Program-made: the position numbers and the translations under genes
The notes under the pieces: generated by a model
What the model saw: only the letters and a program-made list of their open reading frames with translations
What the model was told of the DNA's origin: nothing
Databases searched by the model: none
Source: Bacillus sp. X1(2014)
Lineage (GTDB): Bacteria; Bacillota; Bacilli; Bacillales_B; DSM-18226
Length of the DNA: 64,000 bases
Assembly: GCF_007678255.1 (NCBI RefSeq)
Contig: NZ_VEED01000001.1
Location: 124,001 to 188,000, forward strand
Direction of reading: 5' to 3'
Shown here: piece by piece, positions 35,182-42,474 of the stretch
How positions within the stretch are numbered: position 1 is the first letter of the stretch
Layout of the letters: each line of letters begins with the position of its first letter

Positions 35182-35979
35182 CTAAATTAAGTATAAATTT
35201 ATTATTTCAGCTCTTATTTGAGCACAGTTCTCATACGCTGGCTCAATCTGCAAGAGCCTTCTAATTATGTGTTTTGCATGGTTCGAAATTTTCAGTTCCT
35301 CTTCCCAACTTTTTTCATGTATGTCATTTGAAAAAGTAAAATTAGAATACAGCAAGAACAAAAGGAAATGTCCAAGTCCATAGAAATCCGCTTGGAAATT
35401 TATTTCTTTACGCAAATGCTTTTCCTTTGTTTTTACTGCCTCATTTTCGTGATGGAAATGTCTACCCAACCCTAAATCGATCAGCCTAATGTTTGATCCA
35501 TCCGTAATGACATTGGGTATTCGAATGTCTCGATGGACTATTTTACGGTTGTGCAAATATTCTAGTGGTGTAAGTAATTTATTGATAATTTGAAAGGCCT
35601 CTTTTTCTGAGATTTTCCTTCCTTCTAAAAAAATGAGTTGTTCGAAATTCATGCCTTCAATAAATTCCATGGTGAAGAAGGGTATGTTGTTATAGATCCC
35701 CTCTTCAAAATACCTAGGAAACCCTGGGTGATCAATCGAATCTAACAGTTCTTTTTCTAATTCAAAACTTCCTCTCCCGGATGAGGTCAATCTTTTATGG
35801 AGACGTAAGGCTTTTAGAACCTTCTTCTGTCTACTTTCCAAATCATACACCAAATAACTATGACCATAACCACCTGCTCCGAGATGGGTGATTACCTGGT
35901 ATCGCTCAGCAATCAGTTTATCTTTGGGAAATGGTTTTTCAAATAAATTTGATATGAGTAAAGCAATTTTCTTCATCAT
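35182..35979 (-). CDS. Ser/Thr protein kinase homologue (YbdM/YrzF type)
   Basis: 265 aa; the first two codons are both Met. Eukaryotic-type kinase fold: glycine loop LGAGGYGHSY (about 33-42), VAIK-like Lys in KKVLKALRL, catalytic loop HRDIRIPNV with Asp and Asn, and magnesium loop DLG (LIDLGLG) instead of DFG, a tolerated variant. It lacks the transmembrane and PASTA parts of PrkC and resembles B. subtilis YbdM/YrzF as I recall them. It lies 20 nt after a His/Ser/Lys-rich small ORF and 11 nt before spo0M, which suggests a sporulation role and a nearby substrate. Confidence 0.85.
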   Translation of the reverse strand: MMKKIALLISNLFEKPFPKDKLIAERYQVITHLGAGGYGHSYLVYDLESRQKKVLKALRLHKRLTSSGRGSFELEKELLDSIDHPGFPRYFEEGIYNNIPFFTMEFIEGMNFEQLIFLEGRKISEKEAFQIINKLLTPLEYLHNRKIVHRDIRIPNVITDGSNIRLIDLGLGRHFHHENEAVKTKEKHLRKEINFQADFYGLGHFLLFLLYSNFTFSNDIHEKSWEEELKISNHAKHIIRRLLQIEPAYENCAQIRAEIINLYLI

Positions 35980-35999
35980 GAATAAAACACCCGATTACG

Positions 36000-36164
36000 T
36001 TAGCTGCTGAAAAAACTACTACTTTTATATTTCTTTTTATAATAATGGTGCCCTAGGTTGTTTTGCTTATAATGATTCCTTTTCTTCCAGGCATCACTTG
36101 AGGAACTATACTTGTGATGATGTGATTTGCTTCCAAAAATCAATTTAAGGATTTTTTTAAACAA
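36000..36164 (-). CDS. His/Ser/Lys/Tyr-rich small protein (54 aa), coat-like
   Basis: TTG at 36164 is six bases after AGGAGGAG, a near-ideal ribosome site. The 54-residue product starts MFKKILKLIFGSKSHHH and is rich in Ser (11), Lys (11), His (6) and Tyr (5), ending in YKSSSFFSS, a composition typical of phosphorylated or cross-linked spore-coat proteins. It is 20 nt upstream of the kinase gene on the same strand, hence a candidate substrate. No homologue recognised by memory. Confidence 0.6.
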   Translation of the reverse strand: MFKKILKLIFGSKSHHHKYSSSSDAWKKRNHYKQNNLGHHYYKKKYKSSSFFSS

Positions 36165-36328
36165 CTCAATCTCCTCCTCTGCTTCGTAACTAGTAATACG
36201 TAACCCTAAAGTAAAGGTTTCAATTAATTACAAAATTATTTTGTATAAAACATACACAACAAAAAGCGAGCACAGAATGCTCGTCTTTCGTTTAAATCTA
36301 TGATAAAGGAAAACTTCTTTTCCTTTTT

Positions 36329-36499
36329 TTATTCATCATCTTCTTCATCGATAATACTCTTCTCAATTAGATATTCGAAGGTGATGTCTGCAATTTCTTC
36401 TAGCTCTTCTTCGCTAGGAACGTATCCCCTTTTTACAAGCTCATGAAAGAAAAATTCGGCAATCTCTTCGGTATCAATAAAAACTTCAATTTCTCTCAT
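36329..36499 (-). CDS. yozD: YozD-like protein
   Basis: 56 aa, MREIEVFIDTEEIAEFFFHE..., behind GGGGGG. The acidic helical sequence SEEELEEIADITFEYLIEK matches the YozD family of small Bacillus proteins. Function unknown. Its position among yodL, yodN and yozE agrees with the B. subtilis order, which supports the call. Confidence 0.85.
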   Translation of the reverse strand: MREIEVFIDTEEIAEFFFHELVKRGYVPSEEELEEIADITFEYLIEKSIIDEEDDE

Positions 36500-36695
36500 A
36501 GCATCGCCCCCCTTTTTAGTGAATGTATGATGTACATGGCGTTTTCATGCTAGTTACTTTAAGGAGCAAACGGAATATCCATTGGTTGTGAACAAATTTC
36601 TAAAATAAACTTGGAAAATTAAGCAGGAGAGATGTCTTTTTGGGATTGGACAAGCATAGGATGAATGAAAAGAACTTTCCAAGGGGTGGATTCGG

Positions 36696-36863
36696 ATGTC
36701 AAATTTACAAGTAAAATTAGAGGCATGGATAGATGATGTAAATCGGGAGAATAGTGTTACTCTCCAATTAATTGAAAAGTTTTTAGATGGAATGTTTTTC
36801 CTCATAAAATGGGCAGGAATCCCGTTTGTTGTTTATTTACTATTTGAAATTTCAAAGTGGTAA
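36696..36863 (+). CDS. Small membrane protein, 55 aa
   Basis: ATG at 36696 after GGGGTGG. A charged N-terminal half (MSNLQVKLEAWIDDVNRENS) is followed by one hydrophobic helix (MFFLIKWAGIPFVVYLLFEI) at the C terminus, so a single-pass membrane protein with N-in or N-out topology undetermined. Its stop codon abuts the yodN stop codon (convergent). No function known to me. Confidence 0.55.
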   Translation: MSNLQVKLEAWIDDVNRENSVTLQLIEKFLDGMFFLIKWAGIPFVVYLLFEISKW

Positions 36864-37559
36864 TTATACATGGCTTTTGCCATCATTACTAACAAGAATT
36901 TCTAATTTTCTAATAATCACACGCATGACTTGATAATATTCCTGATCCTGAAACATTTCATATAAAATTCGGTAATCATTAAATATGTCCAATAAATTAT
37001 CAATTAGTTCCTTCTTTTCTTTTTTTCTTTCAATTTCTTCAAATTCTGATTTTCTTATCATGTTCTGGACTTTTGGATTTTCGACTACCTTTTCTTGTTT
37101 ATTCACTAAGTATAGGAGACCTAGTTTTTGAATGAATGTATCAGCATTTTCTGCATCGGCTACAAGTGTTAATTCTTCTTCACCTGCTTCAAGCCATTCA
37201 CCATCACTAACTCGTGATAACTCATAAATGACATCTTCCCAGGCATCTTCCTTATAGCGCCAAATTTCTGTTCGGAAGCCTACGACTTTAAATAAGTCCG
37301 CGCCATAACCGCTTACTTGAACTAGATCACCGAAGAAAAAATTATATTCGATGTCAATTTGTTCTTTCTCCATCACAACGCCTTCGAATTCTGAAAGTAA
37401 TTGTAAGGCGGATTCAATGAATAATCCGTCACTTTTATTTACTTCATATACATACTTCCCATCTAGCCATTTAACATCTGTTACCTTGCCAACAGTTCCA
37501 TATATGGTAATCACGACCGTATCACCGATCTTAAACTTCGGTTTTTTTCTATTTGCCAT
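36864..37559 (-). CDS. yodN: YodN-like protein
   Basis: 231 aa from ATG 37559 (MANRKKPKFKIGDTVV) preceded by GGGAGGAA; a longer frame to 37664 overlaps the yozE terminator and is rejected. The N-terminal part has SH3-like beta strands (KIGDTVVITIYGTVGKVTDV, FGDLVQVSGYGADLFKV); the C-terminal part is helical with KSEFEEIERKKEKKEL. Function unknown. Position supports YodN. Confidence 0.8.
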   Translation of the reverse strand: MANRKKPKFKIGDTVVITIYGTVGKVTDVKWLDGKYVYEVNKSDGLFIESALQLLSEFEGVVMEKEQIDIEYNFFFGDLVQVSGYGADLFKVVGFRTEIWRYKEDAWEDVIYELSRVSDGEWLEAGEEELTLVADAENADTFIQKLGLLYLVNKQEKVVENPKVQNMIRKSEFEEIERKKEKKELIDNLLDIFNDYRILYEMFQDQEYYQVMRVIIRKLEILVSNDGKSHV

Positions 37560-37650
37560 TTCCTCCCATCCTCTCAATAATAAGTCGTGAGTTTTGATTA
37601 CAATAGTATATGCACCATTTACATAAAAGCGCATGGCATTTGTAAAATGA

Positions 37651-37676
37651 AAAAATCGCCTCATTAAGAGACGATT
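37651..37676 (-). terminator. Terminator of yozE
   Basis: AATCGTCTC/GAGGCGATT stem with a 5-nt loop and T5 run on the minus strand. Confidence 0.8.
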
Positions 37677-37684
37677 CTAATTTC

Positions 37685-37912
37685 CTATTCTTTGCGTTCA
37701 GTTAACAAATATTGCTGCCAGGCCTCATCAAAAACAGTCATGGATTCTAAATAATGGCCATTCAGCTCTAGATAAGAACTGATTTCATCGTAGTCCTCCG
37801 ACACTTTAGGAAAACTATGATCTAAATACGCATGATTCGCAAATAAACTAATTTCATCCTTTGGAGCTGGATGCCTAAACTTCATTAAAAAATGGTAAAA
37901 GGATTTGATCAT
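37685..37912 (-). CDS. yozE: YozE family protein
   Basis: 75 aa; MIKSFYHFLMKFRHPAPKD, AYLDHSFPKVSEDYDEISSYLELN and FDEAWQQYL match the YozE fold, a small four-helix SAM-like protein. Function unknown. Its gene precedes yodN and follows yokU as in B. subtilis. Confidence 0.9.
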   Translation of the reverse strand: MIKSFYHFLMKFRHPAPKDEISLFANHAYLDHSFPKVSEDYDEISSYLELNGHYLESMTVFDEAWQQYLLTERKE

Positions 37913-38003
37913 TTCGAAACGCCTTTCTCATCCAGATTTCTTAGAAATACTATAACGGATTCAATGATAGGCGTCCAGCGTTTCGGAATGAATAAAGTAT
38001 AAA

Positions 38004-38031
38004 GCAAAGCAGCCTGCGAGTAAGGCTGCTT
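38004..38031 (-). terminator. Terminator of yokU
   Basis: AAGCAGCC/GGCTGCTT stem with a 9-nt loop, followed on the minus strand by TGCTTTATACTTT; adjoins the yokU stop. Confidence 0.65.
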
Positions 38032-38033
38032 CT

Positions 38034-38318
38034 TTAGGACGAAAAATCAAAATAATTTTTCTTTAATAATCTTGGAATTGCCATTAATTCTTCAAAGCTG
38101 ACCACTTTTCCAAGCTGTTTACAATCGATTAAATACAACTGATTTTCGATCTCTTTTACGATTGGTTCACTTTGATAAATCATCTGACAGTCAGGGCAGG
38201 AATGGGTAGGGGTTTCTGTTATTTCAATTGCCCGTGTCCCATCAGGCAATTCCCAAAACACAGAATCAGTTAATCTCACCACATTTAAGCTATTACACCA
38301 CTCACATTCCATTTTCAA
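38034..38318 (-). CDS. yokU: YokU-like YgiT-type zinc-finger protein
   Basis: 94 aa if the TTG at 38318 is used (8 nt after GGAG); an ATG two codons later is the alternative. Zinc site formed by CEWCNS near the N terminus and HSCPDCQMIY (about 38-47), the YgiT-type arrangement seen in MqsA antitoxins, but no partner toxin gene lies beside it. It follows kamA by 11 nt and is probably co-transcribed with it. Confidence 0.85.
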   Translation of the reverse strand: MKMECEWCNSLNVVRLTDSVFWELPDGTRAIEITETPTHSCPDCQMIYQSEPIVKEIENQLYLIDCKQLGKVVSFEELMAIPRLLKKNYFDFSS

Positions 38319-38329
38319 TTACACCACTC

Positions 38330-39769
38330 CTAATCCTTCATTTTTTCAGCTGACGTGCCTTCATTGCCTGGTTTCTGACCTACCGCTTCTTTCTGGGTCA
38401 ATGCCTTAAACTTCTTATCCTTTAATTCATCCCGTTTGCTGCGTTTATCTTTTAATGTGGTGTGGGCAGGGTCTTGGTTGTAATCTTTGCGTCGATTTAG
38501 CCGAGTTACCCCTTCAGGAACAAGGTTAAAATGCTGATCATTCATGATACCCGCGATTCCTGCGAGTGATCGCTTCTCTTCCATATCTGGATAAACCTCA
38601 TGGAAATATTTTTCTGCCCTGCCCGGGACATAATTCTCCGGTTCAGGGTACGAGGTAATTACTCCTTCAAAGTTCCTAAGAACAACCTTTTCCGGACTTT
38701 GGGAGATCAGGTAATTCGGCTGGAGGGCTATTTTACCACCTCCGCCAGGGGCGTCAACCACAAAAGTTGGTACTGCATATCCTGAAGTGTGTCCTCGGAG
38801 CCCTTCAATAATCTCAAGTCCCTTTGAAACTGGTGCTCGGAAATGACCTATCCCCTCTGATAAATCACACTGGTAAATGTAATATGGGCGAACGCGGATT
38901 TTGACAAGATCATGCATCAGTTTCTTCATGATTGGCACACTGTCGTTAATGCCTGCAAGGATAACAGATTGATTCCCAACTGGAACACCGGCATTCGCAA
39001 GCATTTCACAAGCCCTTTTCGAATCCTCGGTAATTTCAATGGACGTATTAAAATGGGTATTAAGCCAGATGGGATGATATTTTTTCAAAATATTACAGAG
39101 GTTTTCGGTAATTCGCTGCGGAAACACAACAGGGGCTCGTGTTCCAATTCTGATAATTTCAACATGATCGATTTCTCGCAGATTTTTAAGAATGTATTCC
39201 AAGATATTATCATTAATCAGCAGGCCATCCCCTCCTGAAATCAAAACGTCACGAACTTGCGGGGTTTTTCTAATATAGGAAATAGCGGCATCCAGCTGCT
39301 TCTTAGGAACACCCATGCCAATTTGACCTGAGAAACGTCTCCTTGTACAGTAACGGCAATACATTGAACATTGATTGGTTACCAAGAAGAGAACCCTGTC
39401 CGGATAACGGTGCGTTAAACCTGGGACCGGTGAATCTTCATCCTCATATAATGGGTCTTCCAAGTCATATTTCGTTTTGTAAATTTCCTTTGAAATTGGG
39501 ACCGATTGCATTCTAATCGGACAGCGCGGGTCGTCTGGATTCATTAAGGAGGCATAATAGGGTGTAATATTTAAGGGAATAGTTTTCGTTGAAATTCTTA
39601 CCCCTTCTTCTTCATCAGGTGTTAAATTGATTACCTTTTTTAAATCGTCTAACGTTCGAATCGTATTTGTTAACTGCCAAAGCCAATCATTCCACTGCTC
39701 TTCGGTCACATCTTTCCATAACTCTATATCTTTCCAATGCCTGCTTGGTTTGTATAAAAATTGTTTCAT
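38330..39769 (-). CDS. kamA: Lysine 2,3-aminomutase KamA (AblA)
   Basis: Radical-SAM, PLP enzyme converting L-lysine to L-beta-lysine. The 479-aa protein has the iron-sulfur motif CSMYCRYCTRRRF, the GGDGLL loop, and a C-terminal PGGGGKI region followed by a charged tail (about 430-479). Preceded by GGGAGGAAC and a perfect sigma-54 promoter 40 nt upstream. Together with YodP it makes N-epsilon-acetyl-beta-lysine or feeds lysine catabolism during sporulation. Confidence 0.96.
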   Translation of the reverse strand: MKQFLYKPSRHWKDIELWKDVTEEQWNDWLWQLTNTIRTLDDLKKVINLTPDEEEGVRISTKTIPLNITPYYASLMNPDDPRCPIRMQSVPISKEIYKTKYDLEDPLYEDEDSPVPGLTHRYPDRVLFLVTNQCSMYCRYCTRRRFSGQIGMGVPKKQLDAAISYIRKTPQVRDVLISGGDGLLINDNILEYILKNLREIDHVEIIRIGTRAPVVFPQRITENLCNILKKYHPIWLNTHFNTSIEITEDSKRACEMLANAGVPVGNQSVILAGINDSVPIMKKLMHDLVKIRVRPYYIYQCDLSEGIGHFRAPVSKGLEIIEGLRGHTSGYAVPTFVVDAPGGGGKIALQPNYLISQSPEKVVLRNFEGVITSYPEPENYVPGRAEKYFHEVYPDMEEKRSLAGIAGIMNDQHFNLVPEGVTRLNRRKDYNQDPAHTTLKDKRSKRDELKDKKFKALTQKEAVGQKPGNEGTSAEKMKD

Positions 39770-39805
39770 TGTCAGTTCCTCCCATCTTGCTTCACTAAAA
39801 TAATA

Positions 39806-39822
39806 TGCAAGATATGTGCCAA
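39806..39822 (-). promoter_or_regulatory. Sigma-54 (-24/-12) promoter of kamA
   Basis: The minus strand reads TTGGCAC-ATATC-TTGCA, an exact match to the TGGCAC-N5-TTGCW consensus. The predicted start is about 39795. The activator gene (kamR) lies just upstream and ends in its own terminator. Confidence 0.92.
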
Positions 39823-39828
39823 TGATAA

Positions 39829-39970
39829 AAGCGGAAGCGCCCGTTTAACGGCGAATGGCCTGGAGCGCTTTGACTGAGATAAAGGAAACACGGAGAGCGT
39901 AAACGATTCGATGTTGACTTATCGTAGGAAAAGAGCGAAGGACACTAGCCGTTGGGCGCTGCAGCTAGAT
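39829..39970. repeat. Intergenic repeat element (Bacillaceae type)
   Basis: About 140 bp, GC-richer than its surroundings, bounded by GCGGAAGCGCCCG and GGGCGCTGCAGC, with internal segments GCCTGGAGCGCTTTGACTGA and GAGCGAAGGACACTAGCCG. It resembles a dispersed non-coding repeat I recall from many Bacillaceae genomes. It separates kamR from the kamA promoter. Confidence 0.65.
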
Positions 39971-40002
39971 AATTAACTAAGTTCAGAGTAATAATTTCTT
40001 AT

Positions 40003-40034
40003 ATAAAAAATAAAAAACGCCGAATATTCGGCAC
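40003..40034 (-). terminator. Terminator of kamR
   Basis: A palindrome GCCGAA/TTCGGC (40019-40032) followed on the minus strand by T6-A-T6. Confidence 0.8.
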
Positions 40035-40035
40035 C

Positions 40036-41430
40036 TTATTCAATAATTTTTTTCAATTTATATTGTAGTGTTTGTCTAGGAATCTCTAAAAGCTTTGCTG
40101 CTTGGTTAATATTCCCTGCAGATAATTCAAGGGCGTTCATGATAAGATCCTTCTCTAATTTTTCGATATTTTTCCTTAATGATAGATTGTCTAGTTCGCA
40201 GTTGTTAATTATGGCTGTGCTAGAAAGATGTTTTAATAAACTCGGTAAATCTTCATATCTCAACTGCTCTGCTTCACAAACATTCATCATATATTCAATG
40301 GTATGTTTTAATTCCCGTACATTCCCCGGCCATTGATAATTCGTTAAAAAGAGCCCCAGTTTCTTCTCATATCCATTGATATTTTTGTGGAGTTTTTGAT
40401 TAAATACATTGATAAAATGTTCTGTTATTAAAGGAATATCCTCTTTTCGATCCCGTAAAGGGATAAGTGAAAAGGTAAAGACATTCAATCTGTAGTAAAG
40501 GTCAGCTCTAAGTGTTTGCTCTTGGAGAGCCTTGCTAGGGGAGACATTCATGGCGGCAATCATACGTACATCTACAGAAATACTTTGTGAGCTTCCAACC
40601 CTTCGTATCATCCCGTCTTCTAAAACCCGTAAGAGCTTCGCCTGGAGCTCAATCGGCATCGTATGTAATTCATCCAGGAATAACGTACCTCCATCTGCCA
40701 GTTCAAATAACCCTTTGCGATCAACGGCACCGGTATAACTTCCTTTTGCCGTGCCAAAAAGGATACTTTCTAATAGTGTTTCAGGAATGGCTGCACAGTT
40801 TTGAGCAATAAATGGTTCATTTGAGCGATGGGATTCATGATGCATGCCTTGCACAAATAATTCTTTCCCTGTACCCGACTCACCATAGACAAGAATAGGA
40901 GCATCTGATTTTGCCAGTTTCTTAGCCTCATCTTTCATCCTTTGAAACGCTGGACTCAACGTCAATAGATCATTTAATGTATAAGTAACTTGTTTTGACG
41001 TCTTCTTCCTACTGCTTTTATTCAAGCCTTTTTGTAAATCTAATAATCGTTCCGCGAGAAGTTTCATTCGGGAATAATCTTTAGCGATTTCTACCGCGCC
41101 AATGATTTCATTCCCGAGGAAAATTGGCAAGGTGGTGTTTATGGTATCGATTCTTTTCCCATGCAAGTTCATATAGACCTGTGTTTGGTTATAAATAGGC
41201 TTTCCTGTTTTAATTACTTTTAGCAAGGTACTCGACTTTTCAGTAAGGGAGGGAAAGGCGTCTAGTAAAAACTTTCCCTGGACTTCCTTCACGTCCATGC
41301 CATCGTGAGCGGCCGCTACTTCATTATAAAATATGGTTTTCCCCTCTGTATTCACCACATGAATTCCTTCATCAATGCCTTTTAGAATAGCGGTTAGAAC
41401 TTCTTGTGTTAAAGTGGTTAACAACACCAT
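40036..41430 (-). CDS. kamR: Sigma-54-dependent activator of the kam locus (KamR)
   Basis: 464 aa. N-terminal PAS-like sensor (about 8-120), AAA+ domain (about 150-380) with Walker A GESGTGKE, Walker B GGTLFLDELH and sigma-54 contact loop GSYTGA (a conservative Phe-to-Tyr variant of GAFTGA), and a C-terminal Fis-type helix-turn-helix (INQAAKLLEIPRQTLQYKLKK). The gene lies directly upstream of kamA, which has a perfect -24/-12 promoter, so it is the obvious activator. A KamR of this kind has been reported in B. thuringiensis. The inducer may be lysine or a metabolite. Confidence 0.88.
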   Translation of the reverse strand: MVLLTTLTQEVLTAILKGIDEGIHVVNTEGKTIFYNEVAAAHDGMDVKEVQGKFLLDAFPSLTEKSSTLLKVIKTGKPIYNQTQVYMNLHGKRIDTINTTLPIFLGNEIIGAVEIAKDYSRMKLLAERLLDLQKGLNKSSRKKTSKQVTYTLNDLLTLSPAFQRMKDEAKKLAKSDAPILVYGESGTGKELFVQGMHHESHRSNEPFIAQNCAAIPETLLESILFGTAKGSYTGAVDRKGLFELADGGTLFLDELHTMPIELQAKLLRVLEDGMIRRVGSSQSISVDVRMIAAMNVSPSKALQEQTLRADLYYRLNVFTFSLIPLRDRKEDIPLITEHFINVFNQKLHKNINGYEKKLGLFLTNYQWPGNVRELKHTIEYMMNVCEAEQLRYEDLPSLLKHLSSTAIINNCELDNLSLRKNIEKLEKDLIMNALELSAGNINQAAKLLEIPRQTLQYKLKKIIE

Positions 41431-41460
41431 TCCATCACTACCCTTCGTCCTCTATTTAAA

Positions 41461-41479
41461 GGTGCCGAAATCTTGGCAC
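41461..41479. promoter_or_regulatory. Palindrome GTGCC-N8-GGCAC between yodP and kamR
   Basis: Plus strand GGTGCCGAAATCTTGGCAC, a 5-bp arm dyad with matching GAA/TT flanks. A related GCCGAATATTCGGCACC lies at 40019-40035. Could be a KamR-type operator or just a small hairpin. Confidence 0.35.
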
Positions 41480-41493
41480 ATGAAGCCGAATTT

Positions 41494-42357
41494 TTAGCAG
41501 TTTGCCAGATTTTTTACCCACATATTCATATTTTCCAGCTTATCATAGATATAACAATTATTCATAAACCTTCCTCGGTAGGAATAGCCTAACTGAAATA
41601 AGACGGCATTCATTCCAAAGGATAATGACCTGGCAATGGAATATGCACAATATATTCCTTTCCTTTGTAATTCCTCTTCCAGTTCCTTGAGAATAATTTT
41701 CATCAGTCCGTATTTTCGATGATCTGTCAATGTAGCACAATCCGTTAATTCTGCATTTTTATAAAGAGAATTAACTTCAGCAGAAGCAGAACTAACAATT
41801 TTTCCTGAGTGGAAGAAAGTGTAATAAATCGTTCCTTCCTTCATGGTCTTTTTAATATATTCTGGCTCATGCAAAGGAGTTGGATATATTTGAAACACCT
41901 GCCTGTACAGTGCGGCAAGTTCCTCAGCACAATTGTCATCAGCCTTTCTTAATTCATATTCTTTCGGTGGAAATGCCTTTTGAACGGTGGTGTCTAATTT
42001 ATAAATACTATGGATCATCCCGTCCTCAATCACCCAATGATCATTTTTTTTTCGCTCTGAGGTATAAAACTTTGAAAAAAAATAGGCATCTGAGCCAAGA
42101 AAATAACGGTCTACTACCGCTTCTGGCTGAAGGCCTTTTTCCAAGAAAGTGAAGTAATCTTCACGGCGGACTTTAATAATTAATTTTTCAGCCTTGTGTT
42201 CTAAGACGAGTTCTTCGGCCTTCTCTAACAACAATTTTGTATTGCCACGATAATCATCGACACGAATGCGTTTATTAAATGGATCAAGATAAATTTCGAG
42301 GAAATAATGATCCTCCTCTAGAAAAATAGTGGATGCCGTTTGATTCATTGCACTCAC
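41494..42357 (-). CDS. yodP: Beta-lysine N6-acetyltransferase YodP (AblB)
   Basis: 287 aa; the C-terminal GNAT domain (about 130-275) has the acetyl-CoA pocket in LTDHRKYGLMKIILKELEEEL and SFGMNAVLFQLGYSY. The N-terminal half (about 1-125) is a second, degenerate GNAT-like lobe as in AblB proteins. It acetylates beta-lysine made by KamA. Located between yodQ and kamR; a hairpin separates it from yodQ. Confidence 0.9.
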   Translation of the reverse strand: MSAMNQTASTIFLEEDHYFLEIYLDPFNKRIRVDDYRGNTKLLLEKAEELVLEHKAEKLIIKVRREDYFTFLEKGLQPEAVVDRYFLGSDAYFFSKFYTSERKKNDHWVIEDGMIHSIYKLDTTVQKAFPPKEYELRKADDNCAEELAALYRQVFQIYPTPLHEPEYIKKTMKEGTIYYTFFHSGKIVSSASAEVNSLYKNAELTDCATLTDHRKYGLMKIILKELEEELQRKGIYCAYSIARSLSFGMNAVLFQLGYSYRGRFMNNCYIYDKLENMNMWVKNLANC

Positions 42358-42389
42358 CTCATTTTGATTAATTTTCTAGCAATTTGAAG

Positions 42390-42420
42390 AAATGTCTGGC
42401 CCTAGATAAGCCAGACATTT
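42390..42420. terminator. Hairpin between yodQ and yodP
   Basis: A perfect 11-bp stem AAATGTCTGGC/GCCAGACATTT with a 9-nt loop. The T-run on the minus strand is short, so termination may be partial and set the yodP to yodQ ratio. Confidence 0.6.
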
Positions 42421-42474
42421 ATATATTTCAATTTTAACAATTATATGATTATTAAATAGGGAAAATTTTGCTAT

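Noticed and set aside
38034..38318. MqsA-type antitoxin of a toxin-antitoxin pair
   Set aside because: The YgiT-type zinc site is present, but no toxin gene adjoins it and the synteny is that of yokU.
42390..42420. Sigma-54 site TGGC...GGGC before yodP
   Set aside because: Only the GG and GC doublets fit; the sequence is better explained as an 11-bp hairpin.
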